Below, piece after piece: positions 1 to 13,686 of a DNA stretch of 64,000 nucleotides (its first letter is position 1; every line of letters begins with the position of its first letter). The notes below the pieces were generated by a model. That model searched no databases and was not told the origin of the DNA. It worked only from the letters and a program-made list of their open reading frames with translations. The stretch comes from Aphelenchoides besseyi (Eukaryota; Nematoda; Chromadorea; Rhabditida; Aphelenchoididae): assembly GCA_024699855.1 (NCBI GenBank), contig JAMPIQ010000003.1, positions 1,364,001-1,428,000 of the forward strand, given 5' to 3'. The position numbers were made by a program, and so were the translations under genes.

Positions 1-1547
1 AAACGATCGAATCACCTTAGATTTAAGGTTTTCAACGAGTACAAAGCTCTAGCCGCCAACGAGTACATCGGTTTCAACAATTCGGTTTTTCTTTCAGAAC
101 GTGAGACTGCGGCACGAAACTTCTCCTTGGCTTTTTATCTCAAAGAAAACAAGTGAGTTAACAGAACAGTTCAAGTTGATTAGTCTTTCAGATGCTTTCC
201 ACCGGACATTTCTTCATCGTTGCGTAATGAACTGGACTTCTATTTTCAAGTTTGTATGTTCCGTTGGTTAATTCAAGTCCTTTAGTTGTGTTCGTTGGAG
301 ACAAATTGTGAAAGTTTGGCGGTTATGGGAGCAACTTTAGCGAATGGAGGAGTGAATCCGATGAGCGGTGAGATTTGTGTGTCTGCTCGGCCTTGTCGCG
401 ATCTTCTGTCCTTGATGTATAGGTGGGCAAAATTGAGAGCTATGAAAGTAACTTTTGTTTAGTTGTGGAATGTACGATTTCAGTGGTCAATTTTCGTTTA
501 AGGGTGCGTGATGAACACTTACATTTGCGTTCCGACATTTGTGCTTCGAAGAATGTGTTTTGTATTTTGATATTTTCATTCGTTTCAAATAGCGCTCATA
601 ATCCAAAAACCTCTTGTAATCAACTTCCGAGTCATATTCTTTGGTCACGAATGTCGGGGTGCATATGCGGAATCACTTTCTTATAGTCGGCCTTCCGGCA
701 AAATCAGGTGTTAGTGGTGGAATGATCGTTGTTATTCCAAATCTCATGGGAATCGCTCTCTACTCACCGCTCTTGGATCCAATGGGCAATTCCTGTAAAG
801 GGGTTGCTTTCTGTGAGGTTAGTTTTGTGATTGTTGAATAGGAATAAGTGGGTGATTGCAGAAATTGATTGACACGTTCAGTTTTCACAACTACGATTCA
901 CTTCTGCACGGAGACGCAAAGAAAACCGATCCACGTCGTCCGATTGGTTCTCATGCAACCGACATCATTGTTTCGCTTCTGTTCGCTTGTCGAAACGGCG
1001 ATTTCGAAGCTGTTCGACGGTAAAAACAAGTTCCCTTTCAATTTAACTTTAGTTTAGACTTTACATCAAAGGCGAAGATTTGAACTGTATCGATTACGAC
1101 GGTTAGGTTGGCCGAGTTAGTTCTCTTATTTGATTGTTCAGGAAGAAGTGCATTGCACGTCGCAGCGAGTGAGGGACACGACGAGATTGTGAAGTTTCTG
1201 TTGAAATGTGGAGTTGATGCAGATCACAAAGATCGGTAAGTTGAAGGTTGATCATTTGGATCGTGTATTTTAGTTGGGGACGAACAGCACTCGAAGACGC
1301 CAATCATTTTAATCATCCTCTTTGTGCGTCTCTACTTATTCAAGCAATGAAGCAACCACCTGGAACAACTTCGTTGACTGTTGTTGAAACGTGAGTTCAA
1401 CTTCTGTAGTCGATCAAAATACTCACTTCTAGAGAGGATCGAAAGTGCGGTGTAATGATGCTCGAGAATAGAGATAAATTGGACGAGGAGAACGCGGTCG
1501 AGAATCACGTCAAACATCGCAAAGAAACCGAAGAAACTGAGAAATAG
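1..1547 (+). CDS. Glutaminase with C-terminal ankyrin repeats (5' truncated)
   Basis: Hydrolyses glutamine to glutamate and ammonia; family members are usually mitochondrial. The window opens inside the serine-dependent glutaminase fold. Exons joined by eye give, in order, the segments [41 protein letters not shown] and [18 protein letters not shown], which match the conserved glutaminase core. They are followed by an ankyrin pair ([18 protein letters not shown], then [15 protein letters not shown]) as in animal GLS proteins, and a short charged tail ending at TAG 1545-1547. Introns are 35-170 bp with GT-AG ends. AATAAA follows around 1605. The N-terminus lies outside the window. C. elegans has several glutaminases, so I do not assign a paralog. 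Confidence 0.9.
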
Positions 1548-1610
1548 ACTTCTTTTGAAAACTATTGTACCAGCCCAGCAGGGCAGCCGATGTATTTCTG
1601 ACAACTAAAT

Positions 1611-2147
1611 AAACAACGTTTTGAACGTTCACTTCTACAGCGTATTGGTGTGATTTGTGTAACCAACATCCAACACATAAATGTTGTTGACTGATATTTC
1701 AATAGACACGTTGGAATTCTGTTCTAAGACGCTCATTTTAAAATCAGTTGTGTGTTCGCCAAGCATTCTTTCCGATTCGAATATTTGCAATTGGAGGTTT
1801 GTCAGGATACGCAGGGAAATGAAGTTTGTGAGGAGCTGCGGCTTCGAGACGTCGCTATTGATGATAAGCCTTCAGCTCTGCGGGACTTCGACGTTGTTAG
1901 ATACCAGTTCATAGATACGGTTAGGATTCGTTGGTAACGGATACCGAAGCAAATTCTGTCAAAAATACCACAAAGATCAGTTGACTTTATTTTAATTGAA
2001 AAAATCTCTTGGACATTAACAGAGCTAATTAATTGGTCTTATTAGTTGCTTGCAGGTGGACTATCGATAGTAACTTTGCACTCCAAAAAAGTTTGGAATC
2101 AGGACTCTAAATTCCTGAAGTTTCCAGGAGCAAACAGAACAGTTGAA
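1611..2147. other. Intergenic, no supported gene
   Basis: Between the glutaminase poly(A) signal and the possible exon at 2148. Short overlapping frames occur on the + strand at 1681-1937, but they lack splice context and recognisable motifs. I see nothing else. Confidence 0.5.
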
Positions 2148-2510
2148 CTATACAGGGTTCCTCAGAAGATCGTTTAACTGAAATAAAGTAGCCGCATTAC
2201 TGGGATTATCCGCAATCATGCCGACTTTTTCAATCAGTCGAAAACCAAAAAACGACCTCAAACGCGACACAACCAAAGATGCGCATTGTTTTCGTTCGGA
2301 AGCCGTGTTGATGTGTGATAAGTTTTGTTCGGCTTTCCGACGCCGATAACTGATGAACATGTGAACTTTGCCCGCGGCATTCAATACGAAAAGTCCTCCC
2401 TTTTCCGAACCCATTTCAACGTCAACGACGGTCACTATTTGTGGAAGATATTTAGTTGATTTGTCAGCATCTTTGAACTTCCTGTTTGGTCTATTCGAGA
2501 ACTTTAAAAC
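2148..2510 (-). CDS. Possible orphan exon of unknown function
   Basis: An open minus-strand frame of about 120 codons runs from just inside 2510 to a stop at 2148-2150. It contains IVTVVDVEMGSEKGG, HMFISYRRRK and ADNPSNAATLFQLNDLL. The composition is protein-like, but there is no upstream ATG, signal peptide or family I recognise. It may be a terminal exon, a single-exon gene with a missed start, or a relic. It lies head to head with the Thr-rich gene starting at 2514, so both cannot have long leaders. Confidence 0.3.
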   Translation of the reverse strand, partial: VLKFSNRPNRKFKDADKSTKYLPQIVTVVDVEMGSEKGGLFVLNAAGKVHMFISYRRRKAEQNLSHINTASERKQCASLVVSRLRSFFGFRLIEKVGMIADNPSNAATLFQLNDLLRNPV

Positions 2511-2513
2511 AAA

Positions 2514-3694
2514 ATGTTATCGTGTATTCTTCACATTCTGTGCACAGTACTCGTTAACACACTTTTCGTCGACGCCTGTGCCCCGACTCGTGGTGGAGGT
2601 ACAACAAGTGAGTTTGTGATTTTAATTGAGCAATTTGAAAACGCTGAAACGCTTATTCTTCTCTTGTGCTTTGATCCAATGTTATTTTATTTGCTTCTTT
2701 TGCTATACCATCTTCAGTTCAAACTACTCCCGGTGGTAGAACAAGCACTGCGGGGATTAGAACAACGACACTGGTAATTAGTACGACGACTCGTAAGTCC
2801 GATATGTGTCATCGTGTCCTGTCCATTTAACCGTAGAATAGCAAGCAATAACACATATCAGACTATTGGGAAAACGTCTAATTACTGAGTTTCAGCAATA
2901 GGAACAACCACTCCGGTAGTAACAACGACAGGTAAGCGAGCTGACGGCTTTTCGCTTTGCAATTATCGTTTAAATGCTTCAAGCTTTATCAACTACGACT
3001 GTTGTAACAACTTCAGCGATGACCACCACAACAACGCCTATCACAACGACCACAGCGCCTGCTTGTACGGCGCCAGCTAACACGGTTGGCATAACGATTG
3101 ATCAAGTTTCTGGAATAGTTGAAAATGGTATACAAACACCCGCAACAGGTAATTCATTGATATTATTGTGTTGTTCAGTTCACTTTAGCTCATTGTCGAA
3201 TGTGTACTGAGAGTAAACGGAATTTTTACACCAGTGTCATGACCAACGATGCAAATAATGAGATAGCAAACCCGGCGTTTCAAGTTGAATGTCAAACTAC
3301 GCAACTTTGTCTTTGCAATTCTGCAAATGCTTGTTGCAGTCCAGCAACTGGTAGAAGCCTTTGTATCGAACACAATCGTATCGTATGTTCCAGATGCCGC
3401 TGCGCCCACTCAAATCCGTTTTGTTCCATTTTGCGATAACACAGGTAAAGAGTTTTGGTTGTTAAGACTTTGTTAGATTTAGGTTGCCAAATGAATGCTG
3501 TATTGGAAACAACTGCTACTACATTGTTAGTCTGCGATGGTGTAACCTATAACGAAGCCAATCAGATGGACGCCAATGGCTTTCGACCTCTGAACAGCGG
3601 CGCCTATTTCAACACCGATCGAGTGAGCTGCAGAGGATGCAACAACATCCAAACGAATAAATGTATTGGTCCGACAGAAACTGGACCCGCATAA
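2514..3694 (+). CDS. Secreted Thr-rich, Cys-rich protein
   Basis: Starts at ATG 2514 with a hydrophobic signal peptide (MLSCILHILCTVLVNTLF). After splicing, a linker rich in TTT and PVVTTT runs across several small exons (likely O-glycosylated), then a Cys-rich domain with CTESKRNFYTSVMTNDANNE, CQTTQLCLCNSANACC, FVPFCDNTGCQMNAVLE and VSCRGCNNIQTNKC. The splice that keeps frame across the Cys-rich region uses a 41-bp intron at 3352-3392. The architecture (signal, Thr stretch, Cys domain) resembles nematode C6/DUF281-type secreted proteins, but I cannot confirm a named domain. Stop TAA 3692-3694; AATAAA about 10 bp later. Confidence 0.65.
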
Positions 3695-3712
3695 TCAAGT
3701 TGCTAATAAACA

Positions 3713-4199
3713 ATTCATCTTGAACATTAGACAGCATTGCAACAAAAAGAAGACGTTTAGTATGATGCGTTTATCTTCGTTTTTTTCTACGACATTCGGA
3801 GAGTAAGCGCATAAAAAGTTTATCCGTTAATCCGGTTCGCAGTTTCGTCGGAAACTTTCACCGCAATCATTGAATGAGCAAACTAACGATGTGTCTTGTT
3901 GAAACGTTGGATGACCGCGTGGAAGTAAAACTGAGCAAAATCAAATGGTCATTGAGCAAATAAAAGGGTGATTTCAGCTTCCCATCTGCATAGAAAAAGA
4001 ACTAACGACGTTGAAGCACATAAATTCAGTGCTGAAATACGGTTTCTGAATTTTTTTTGTTTGATGTGTGTTATTACGGTTTGTGTTTATGATCTGCAAC
4101 AATGGTCTTGCAACTACAAATAATCGTATAAACATGCATGATACGATGCCGAAGAAGCGTTGATTTAAGTCGAGTTCAGACAATCAACTAAAACCGAGC
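3713..4199. other. Intergenic, no supported gene
   Basis: AT-rich spacer between the converging Thr-rich gene (+) and the chemoreceptor gene (-). No convincing frame or structured element seen. Confidence 0.5.
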
Positions 4200-5453
4200 T
4201 CATTGCTTCGATGTAAACAGAACGCTGCTACGGCTTCGTCGAAGTTGTTCCCAATAACCAAAAGTTATAAGTTGAAGGATCGCATTTCGGTAGTGACGTA
4301 TGAAAATCAACGTAACAATCGAGTTGAAAAACGGAGCACAAACACTGCAAGTGAAAGTGAACAGTAGCGGAACGGCATTGGATTCACATCGATGAGTAAG
4401 AGCAGAAGTAAGAACCGTCGGCAGAACAATCGATATTAGTGGAATAGCACCCTAAAAGAAGCAAATGAAAAGTTTACAAGCGACAATCTAACCATGCAAA
4501 GTAGCGTTTTGTCCATGGAGTCATTTAGTTTACGAGTTACCGCAACTTTCATTCCTGCCGATTGTCTTAAAGTTCGACGAGTTGCGATCGCAAAGCATAA
4601 AATCAAAAAGAAACCAAAGAGCGAGAAGAACAGTGGCATAACCTGAACAGCTTTTGGTTGTGGATCGGGTCTCTGCAACAGCCGAATGATCGATCAAAAT
4701 CTTTTGTTTACGCACAATCACTTTTCCAAAGACACTGAACGGCTGAACATCATAACCATAGTGTCGAATGATTACAACCGACTCCTCGATGTCTTCGGAT
4801 GAAGAAGGAGCCGAGAAACCACCCAACATCGTGTACAAATGAGTAGCAGCAAATAGGAAACAGAACAGCAAGAAGAAAAGCAAACGACGACCACGTGGCT
4901 GTTCGTTGCTGCAAAACATGAGCTCTACACTTCGACAATTAAACATACTAGTAAACAAGCAAATACCGGTACAGGAACTGAGCGATCGTAATGTTCCAGC
5001 TGGCGATTAAGATCACAATCATTGCAAGATTGATGAAAAGAAGAACAATTGGACCGGAGACCTGGACTATCCCATCGTAAACTGTATACACACGATTGTA
5101 TCCAACAAACAGATACTGTAATCGAGAGTAATGGAATCGAAAAGAGAAGCGAACTTACACGACCAAAAAGGAAATAAATCAAAGCGAAGAGAAAATCGAT
5201 GATCGAATGACACAAAAGCAACGGGTTGATTTTGATTGCTGGATTGGGAAAGCGAAGAATCGCGATGCAAACAAGTGCGTTGAGGATCATTCCCAACGAC
5301 GTGAAAACAAGATTCCATTGGTAACGAATTACTGAAGCTGTTTATAGTCAATACTTCCGTTAACTCACTTCGTATTTGAGCACTGATTTCCAGATCATTG
5401 GCGTATTCGAGAACATTTCTTTCGGTTGTTTCATTCACAGCAAAACAGTTCAT
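4200..5453 (-). CDS. Seven-transmembrane chemoreceptor (srd/str-type)
   Basis: Multi-exon GPCR, start ATG 5453, stop TGA 4200-4202. Hydrophobic segments appear in order: FTSLGMILNALVCIAILRF (TM1), LLCHSIIDFLFALIYFLFG (TM2), IVLLFINLAMIVILI (TM3), LLFFLLFCFLFAATHLY (TM4), MPLFFSLFGFFLILCFA (TM5), then TRKLNDSMDKTLL before TM6 (IPLISIVLPTVLTSAL) and TM7 ending NSIVTLIFIRHYRNA. The TM5-loop-TM6 layout and the terminal FIRHYR are typical of nematode Str-superfamily odorant receptors, expected in ciliated sensory neurons. Introns are about 40-50 bp. A truncated paralog with an in-frame stop lies at 43031-43642 and a more distant one at 29396-30822. Confidence 0.8.
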
Positions 5454-5842
5454 TACGGTAAATAAACGTCGAATGACACAGTCGAGAGCAATAAGAAACC
5501 CTCTCTAGTCGTATAACAAGAATTGCACGCTAAGGAAATTGAGTCATTTGACGTGCGTACAAAAACTTTTGTTTTTCATTCTACTATTAAGTACAATACT
5601 TCGTGGAAGTCCAAATTAAAAGCTACAAACATTCGCATTAAAGGTTTAGCGTTACGCTACCGAAGAATTCTGAGTAAATGTATAGCTTCGATTACGTCTC
5701 ACGAATCGATTTAAAGGGCGGTTATTATCAGTATCGACTGAAAATGACGATTCAATAAATTGATTTTGTACTTTTATTTCTTTGTTCTGTGAATCGCGCA
5801 TACTTTATTATTGGCTATGTACATTAAAGGTTGTTATTGAGA
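5454..5842. other. Intergenic
   Basis: Upstream of the chemoreceptor and downstream of the Cys-rich peptide gene. The minus strand has AATAAA signals (TTTATT on + near 5775 and 5802) that could serve the peptide gene. The + frame at 5523-5714 has no supporting context. Confidence 0.45.
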
Positions 5843-6113
5843 TTAAAGTAAATGGAAGTGTTTGTGCTCGGGACTTCTGGAGACTGCTGGGTCATAACAA
5901 CAAAACTCGTGAGTCCAGATTTTCATACAACTCAACTCGGAATCCTCAACACACTTTCCGGCTGTGCATTCTAAAACGTCAAATAAGTTAATGAGTTGAG
6001 AGTCGCAACTTACTGACAAAGGCTATCGTTCCGTCGGGACATCGTGGTGATGGTCGACGAGCAGTTACAATAGAAATTAGAAGGAAAAACAGACAAGAGA
6101 TATTGAGCTGCAT
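5843..6113 (-). CDS. Small secreted cysteine-rich peptide
   Basis: Two-exon gene found by splicing. ATG at 6113, signal peptide MQLNISCLFFLLISIVTA, then RRPSPRCPDGTIAFV. A 47-bp intron (GTAAGT...TTTTAG) leads to KCTAGKCVEDSELSC and a THEFCCYDP tail, stop TAA 5843-5845. The mature part is about 57 residues with six cysteines (C, C, C, C, CC), suggesting three disulfides and secretion. I do not recognise the family; toxin-like, antimicrobial or inhibitor folds are all possible and none is supported. The intron, signal peptide and downstream AATAAA argue that it is real. Confidence 0.5.
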
Positions 6114-7125
6114 GTTTGTAGTTATTTGATCGAGATCATGGCTTTTATATCACAAACATATTGATAGCTCAACATTGGATGAGCATGAGATACGTTTGCG
6201 TTGGACAGATGTGCAAACTCAGTTGTGAAACAAACAAACTTAATAGAACCGGAAACATTCAGGTCGCATAAACGAACACGCTGATAGCTCGTGTATAACA
6301 TAACCAAATAGAAAACACACAAACTAATTAGGATTCGAGCAAAACATCCGATTGACTTTTGTCGATTGTCGTCATTGAACCAATCACACTACAACTTCCA
6401 ATTCACATTTTCAGACGCTATTCCTGCTCTTTTGAAGCAACTTGAGGATTGGATTAAATGATGTCAATGTAATCTTGACGGAACAACAAGACAAGTTAAG
6501 GATCTGAGAATTGAAAGACAATTGAACGGTCATTCACGTCATTTCACGGAAGTTTTTTTCTGAAAAATCTACTCTCAAGTAAACAATCCAATCTTCTAAT
6601 TTGCTCAGCATTTGCCAAACCACACCGGTGACAGTTGAATAAAGTCAGCAGCTATCACTTGGTTGCCATCTGAAGAAACAACGTCTGTTTTTCACTTTAA
6701 TTGTTTGAGCAAATCGATTACTTTTTATGTCACCTCCGCAAATGAAACGAGATTTCACATATTCAGAAACACAACCGGAACTATGTTTGACCTCAAGAAA
6801 CACCACAAAGTTGTTCGGTTTCCAGTAAGAAAACAGTCGAATAATAAGAAGAAATTGACATGCGAACTCTGATAACAATCATATCGCAGATCATTGCAAA
6901 TGCCAAGTAAACAACCCGACGGTTAAGCAACTGGAGCGCTGAAAAACAATGACGACTAATTGGGTTCTGCGCGGGAAAAATCAACGTCAGTTCTTTCGGT
7001 TTGTTCGCCATTTACGCTCATCACCGTCAACCCTCGTGTTTCTTTTGTTCGATCAATTGAACGTATGCGCAACGTTTTTTTCTAAAGTTGCTTGGATTTC
7101 AGAAGCTCAACCACTCCAACGAACT
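6114..7125. other. Intergenic / upstream region of small membrane gene
   Basis: Short frames on both strands (6122-6322 minus, 6645-7011 both strands) overlap each other and lack splice context. A TTGGATTTCAG acceptor at 7092-7102 precedes the gene at 7126 and may be a trans-splice or 5'UTR splice site. Confidence 0.4.
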
Positions 7126-7389
7126 ATGGGATTTTGGTCGTGGTGCGGAGAAGCAGTGACATCGGCAATTAAGGAAGCAGCCTCAAAGATCTTGGTAGCT
7201 GCGACAAAGATTGCCGATGCAACGTCGAAAGTTGCGGATGCGGTGTCGGGATTTAGAGATTTCGCAATGGAACATCCGCGTTGTTTCACTGTGATTGCAG
7301 TTTCGACCGTCGTTTGTATGACCGTGGTGGCTGTTACGGCAATCTGTCGAGGGTATATGAGGTTAAAGAGCATAAACAACGATCTTTGA
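7126..7389 (+). CDS. Small amphipathic/single-pass membrane protein, unknown
   Basis: 87 codons from ATG 7126 to TGA 7387-7389. The N-terminal half is a repeating Ala-rich amphipathic helix (IKEAASKILVAATKIADATS, then KVADAVSGFRDF), followed by HPR and one hydrophobic span (CFTVIAVSTVVCMTVVAVTA) and a short basic tail. No signal peptide. A splice acceptor 23 bp upstream supports this start rather than the longer frame beginning at 6949. Function unknown. The helix pattern resembles lipid-surface-binding helices, which is only a compositional observation. Confidence 0.45.
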   Translation: MGFWSWCGEAVTSAIKEAASKILVAATKIADATSKVADAVSGFRDFAMEHPRCFTVIAVSTVVCMTVVAVTAICRGYMRLKSINNDL

Positions 7390-8649
7390 TTTTAGGTCTA
7401 TTTGATACACGATTCAGAGCCATCACTTCCACTTAACAGATCTTCTATTTTTATGAAATTGTAAACAATCAACAAGCTTTCTGTTTGTCTAAACCATGAA
7501 ATCGAATTGAAGTGGAAGCAAAAAGTGAACACAAGTTCGACGGCTTTTCGATCATGTTCTTCGAATGTCGGGTGAAACGTTTTGTTCCACCCTGACGATT
7601 AAAATGGACTGTTTGATCTGTCTAAGGATTGCATGATCTGAAAAGTCGCCGCTCAATTGATTATAACTCTCACGGCAAGTCTGCATTAGTAATCAGTAAT
7701 TCGTGTTTCTGTCCTCAAGATACGATATTTTGAGGTCCGATCCAAATTCTTACCGAACGGACGTATCGAGCTGATTTTGGGTTTGCTTGATAGTTGATAT
7801 ACAACTGTAGCCATGTTCCAACGAAATGAGACAAACAGATCTGTAGAAAACAAAAAGGAAATCGTCCCTCTTGTTATAAACTGCGATAGGAAGAGTGAAA
7901 TGACCAAATCGGCAGTCGCTTCTCTTTCTATAAAGATCGATTAGTCGTGTGCATTCTTTTGCTTTTGATGATGCAACTTGAAAGGATCTTTCTAATCGCT
8001 TTGCCTACCAGGTTTCCGATTATAAGACCTCGACAATCTCGTCTTCGCTCTAATCGTGTTCTTAACCAAATAAACAATCGGCTTCGTTTCTACAACTGGT
8101 TGGTCACCGAAGTACGTACCTTCAGGATCATTTTAAGTGAAATTTAGGGAATTATTAGATTAAGCACAAATTTGCCTCCAAATTGCTCTCAAACGCTTTG
8201 TACGAGCTTAGTCTCAAGCATCAAAATCGGAGCACTTGATTGGTTCGCAACTGAGTAACACAAGTGACGAATTCAATTCTCCGTTTCGAACTCACTACAT
8301 GATCTCTTCGCTTCCTCACAACAACGTTTCTTACGAAAAAGCAAAAGGGCTTATGTCTTACAATCAAACCGATTGATTTCTATGAACTCTAACGTTATTT
8401 TTCTGTTCTTTCAAATCAACAATGCGAAAAGAGTGGTTTCAATACTTACATCGACAAACACTGAACAAAACAATCGCTCAACTTAATGGGCAATTGGTTT
8501 TATCAAAAATCTCACAACACATTTCAAGCCCAAAGATCACAAGTCTCATTCCTTTCGAACACAAAATAGAAGTATGAATTTATTTAGTCCTAACGTAGAA
8601 ATTTAGCAATTGAACATGATAAGAAATGGAAAGTGTTTGAGTTGATTCT
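7390..8649. other. Intergenic, no supported gene
   Basis: About 1.26 kb of AT-rich DNA. Short frames at 7686-7907 (-) and 7947-8147 (+) have no motifs or splice context. The last 100 bp form the 3' flank of phosphoglucomutase. Confidence 0.5.
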
Positions 8650-10794
<2,145 letters not shown>

Positions 10795-11072
10795 GATTTT
10801 CAGCTGAAAAACGATCACAACGTCAATCGTCCACCGGCACACGCAAATGAAAAGTGATCGCGCAAAAGGCACGAAAACAGGACGCTCGGACGACGTCCCC
10901 GAGACCGAACGGCCCTTTTTTCTGCTCGTAAACAACTTGATAGCGCAAAAGAGAGCGGACGATCGTGAGAGTAATCGTTGATTAGCAGAAAACGAAATTA
11001 AATTCCCAACTTTTTGGGAAACGAAACGGCCAATTGGCCCGCGGAGGTCTTGGACGTGGACCTTCAAAATCG

Positions 11073-11081
11073 CTTTTTATA
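11073..11081 (-). promoter_or_regulatory. TATA-like box facing phosphoglucomutase
   Basis: TATAAAAAG on the minus strand about 280 bp before the ATG at 10794; would require a leader or a 5'UTR intron. Confidence 0.35.
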
Positions 11082-11589
11082 GCGAGCCACCTGTTTCTCG
11101 TGGGTTGAAGTGTTTTTGCAGTGAATCACACCGAAACGTCGGACGCAAAGAATGAAAAGAAGATGCGCATCGATGGCAGCGAAAGCAAATGGCGGCGGCC
11201 CATCGAAGACGAAACACGGAGTCCTTCAACGCCACGTTCTTTGAACCTTTTTGCGTAAACAAGAAGCAGATCAAAAATCAGCACAGAAACCAAGGGGTTG
11301 AAAACTTTCGAGACAAAAATTTACATTCCCGCGGAAATGTAGTCCAAAGCTGATTACCTCGGATTGTTGCGCTTGTTTTGCGAACGGCGGTTGAAGAAAA
11401 ACAAGTCTCTTCGGCACCCATTGGCCTCTCGCTCGGCGTGTCCGAATGTTTTTTGGAGCAGAAGTTTTCGGTTGCAAAAACGTTCTTTTGCGTTAATTTT
11501 GTATTTCCGGTTGAACTTGTGGAATACAAACGCTGGGAAACTTGCAAGCAATTCCCGTATTTGTACTCGTGTCCACAAACTTTTTTGGG

Positions 11590-11598
11590 TATAAAAAG
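11590..11598 (+). promoter_or_regulatory. TATA-like box facing the PAP2 gene
   Basis: TATAAAAAG on the plus strand about 390 bp before ATG 11985. It mirrors the minus-strand box at 11073. Confidence 0.35.
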
Positions 11599-11984
11599 CG
11601 GCTTAACGGCCCGCGCTTTGCCGTGAGATCGTCGAACGTGTGCTGTAAAGTTCACGGCGTAGAGAAACGTTGCGTTCGAATCGATCGCAAACTTTGTGAT
11701 CATAAGATCAAGATCTGCGTCTTCTTGTTTTTGTATTCTCGATGATTCATGTTTCGGTTGTGAAAAAATCCGCATTTTTTCGCCCATTGATTCTCGTCCC
11801 CGCTTTCCAAACCAATTGACTTCCAGCGCTTGGAGGAAACAACGCACGCTGCTTTTGCGGACGCGCGATCGATCGAAAACGCAGTTAACACCCGGGACGT
11901 TGTTTCAGATTCTTTTTTTCGCACAAACTCGCGTTTAACGTGATTCCACGACTAAAGTGCGGTGGAGGTTGGCGAAGTGGCGCA

Positions 11985-13430
11985 ATGAACGTGCGACTTT
12001 CCATCGGCCGAATCGTCTGCGATTTCCTCGTTCTTGTGGTGATCGGTAAGTGGCGAAGATTCTTTTTCCCAAAACGTTCAGGTTTCCCGACAGTTGAACG
12101 GGAATTTTATTCTTTTGAGCATTTTGTTTACCGTTTAGTGTTGATTGAATTTAAAGAAGCAGAAGAATTCAAAGGGGAGTTTGTAAGGTCGAAAAGCTCG
12201 AAAAGATTCCCACGATTAACTTTCGTAGAAGAGGCTTACGAGCCAAAAATCCGCTCAGGTTAAGTCGATTTCTCGTTTCAGCAATCCCACTACTCGTCTT
12301 TCATGAATGGGTTCAACCGTACAAACGCGGTTTCTACTGCGACGACGAAAGCATTCGATATCGTGAGTTTTGAAGCTTGATGATGCACGTAGAATTCGCT
12401 GGTTTTCAGCCTACCGTCCATCGACGGTGACTCGGCAGGCGCTGATTGTGATCGGAATCATGATTCCCACAATCCTGATTCTGTTCACCGAAGTTTTTCG
12501 CACATTGGCGTGGGAACGTCATCAGAAACATTTGTTTCGCAGCTACGGAATCGGTAACCACAACGTCCATCGACTGATCGTTCGTCTCTACGTTTTCATC
12601 GGCTACTTCTTCGTTGGTGTTTGTTTTAATCAACTGGTGAGTTCGAGGCTTCAAACTCACTAATCGAAGAGCGTAGATGGTCGATATTGCGAAGTATACG
12701 ATCGGTCGTCAACGTCCGCATTTCATCGCCGTTTGTCAGCCAAGTCGTGGATTCCGCGAATGTCCACCGAATCACGAGTACATCGACAACTTCGAGTGTA
12801 TGGGTCCGGACAAATATCGAATTCACGAGTCGATGTTGTCGTTCTACTCCGGTCACTCCGCTTTCTCCTTCTATGCTGCTGTCTACACTTCAGTAAGTTG
12901 TCGAAACGAATTCATTTCAATTGTTTTGTAGTTCTATTTGCAAGCTCGTTTGTATCGACCATTGATTTCGCGTCTCGTTCTGCCGGTGATTCAATTCGCC
13001 TTGTTTTCGGGAGCAGCTTACGTCGCATATACGCGCATTTCGGACTACAAGCATCATTGGTCTGATGTGCTGGTTGGTAGTATCTTTGGTAGCGGAATCG
13101 GAATCATAAACGTGAGTTCTTCTTTTTCGCTTCGTTTTAAACGAGCTTCAGGCTGTTTGCATCGCCAACGTCTTCCAACGTCGTGAGATTCCGCATGGAG
13201 TGAAACGAGGTTTCAACTATCAAATGGACCCCACCGGCTCGCCGACTGCAGCTCACAACAACCAAGTTGATGTGGAGCACGGGAATCGGGTTCTGCACAT
13301 TCCCATTAATCGTGATGGCTCTCTTGCCGGTCCCACACAAGTGCACGAAGTTCACTCCGTTCACACATCGTCGATTCTGCCCAAACCGCAAGAAGTTCGC
13401 TACTCCTCAGTGATGCACGGTGATCACTAA
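11985..13430 (+). CDS. PAP2-type phospholipid phosphatase (LPP family)
   Basis: Integral membrane lipid phosphate phosphatase acting on phosphatidate, lysophosphatidate and related lipids. ATG 11985 (MNVRLSIGRIVCDFLVLVV), stop TAA 13428-13430. The three signature motifs are all present: KYTIGRQRPHF (C1, KX6RP), FYSGHSAFSFY (C2, SGH) and RISDYKHHWSDV (C3, R-X5-H-X3-D). Six hydrophobic spans include ALIVIGIMIPTILILFTEVF and VLPVIQFALFSGAAYVAYT. The cytosolic tail (about 80 residues) is family-variable. Intron 1 is longer (about 240 bp); the others are short. Confidence 0.93.
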
Positions 13431-13686
13431 GCTTCTAGTCTTAAAGTTTGCATAATCTGTCTGTAAATGGTCTCTCAATTGCTGTATTTCTTTTTTTGTT
13501 TCCCAACGAAATTGCCGTCCAGAATAAACGAATTTGCTTGCAACGTTTATTATCGAAAAGCAACAAAAACGAAGGGGGCAAGATTTGGAAGGGAGCAGCA
13601 GATTGTAATTGGGCCGTTGGAAGAGTTTCTAGTTTGTGTTTAGACTTTGGAATCCGGTTTTTTTGTTAACTTTGCATCTTCACTTT

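Larger units (their letters stand above)
10795..11984. promoter_or_regulatory. Divergent promoter region, PGM and PAP2 genes
   Basis: 1.19 kb, more GC-rich than other spacers, between two divergent genes. TATAAAAAG is present on the minus strand at 11073-11081 (facing PGM) and on the plus strand at 11590-11598 (facing PAP2). Long overlapping frames exist on both strands (for example 11278-11847 minus) but have no family motifs. I treat them as chance frames in CG-rich DNA, possibly covering 5' leaders. Confidence 0.45.

Noticed and set aside
11278..11847. 189-codon minus-strand open frame in the PGM/PAP2 spacer
   Set aside because: No domain, no signal or splice context. It overlaps equally long plus-strand frames in CG-rich DNA and lies in the expected promoter area.
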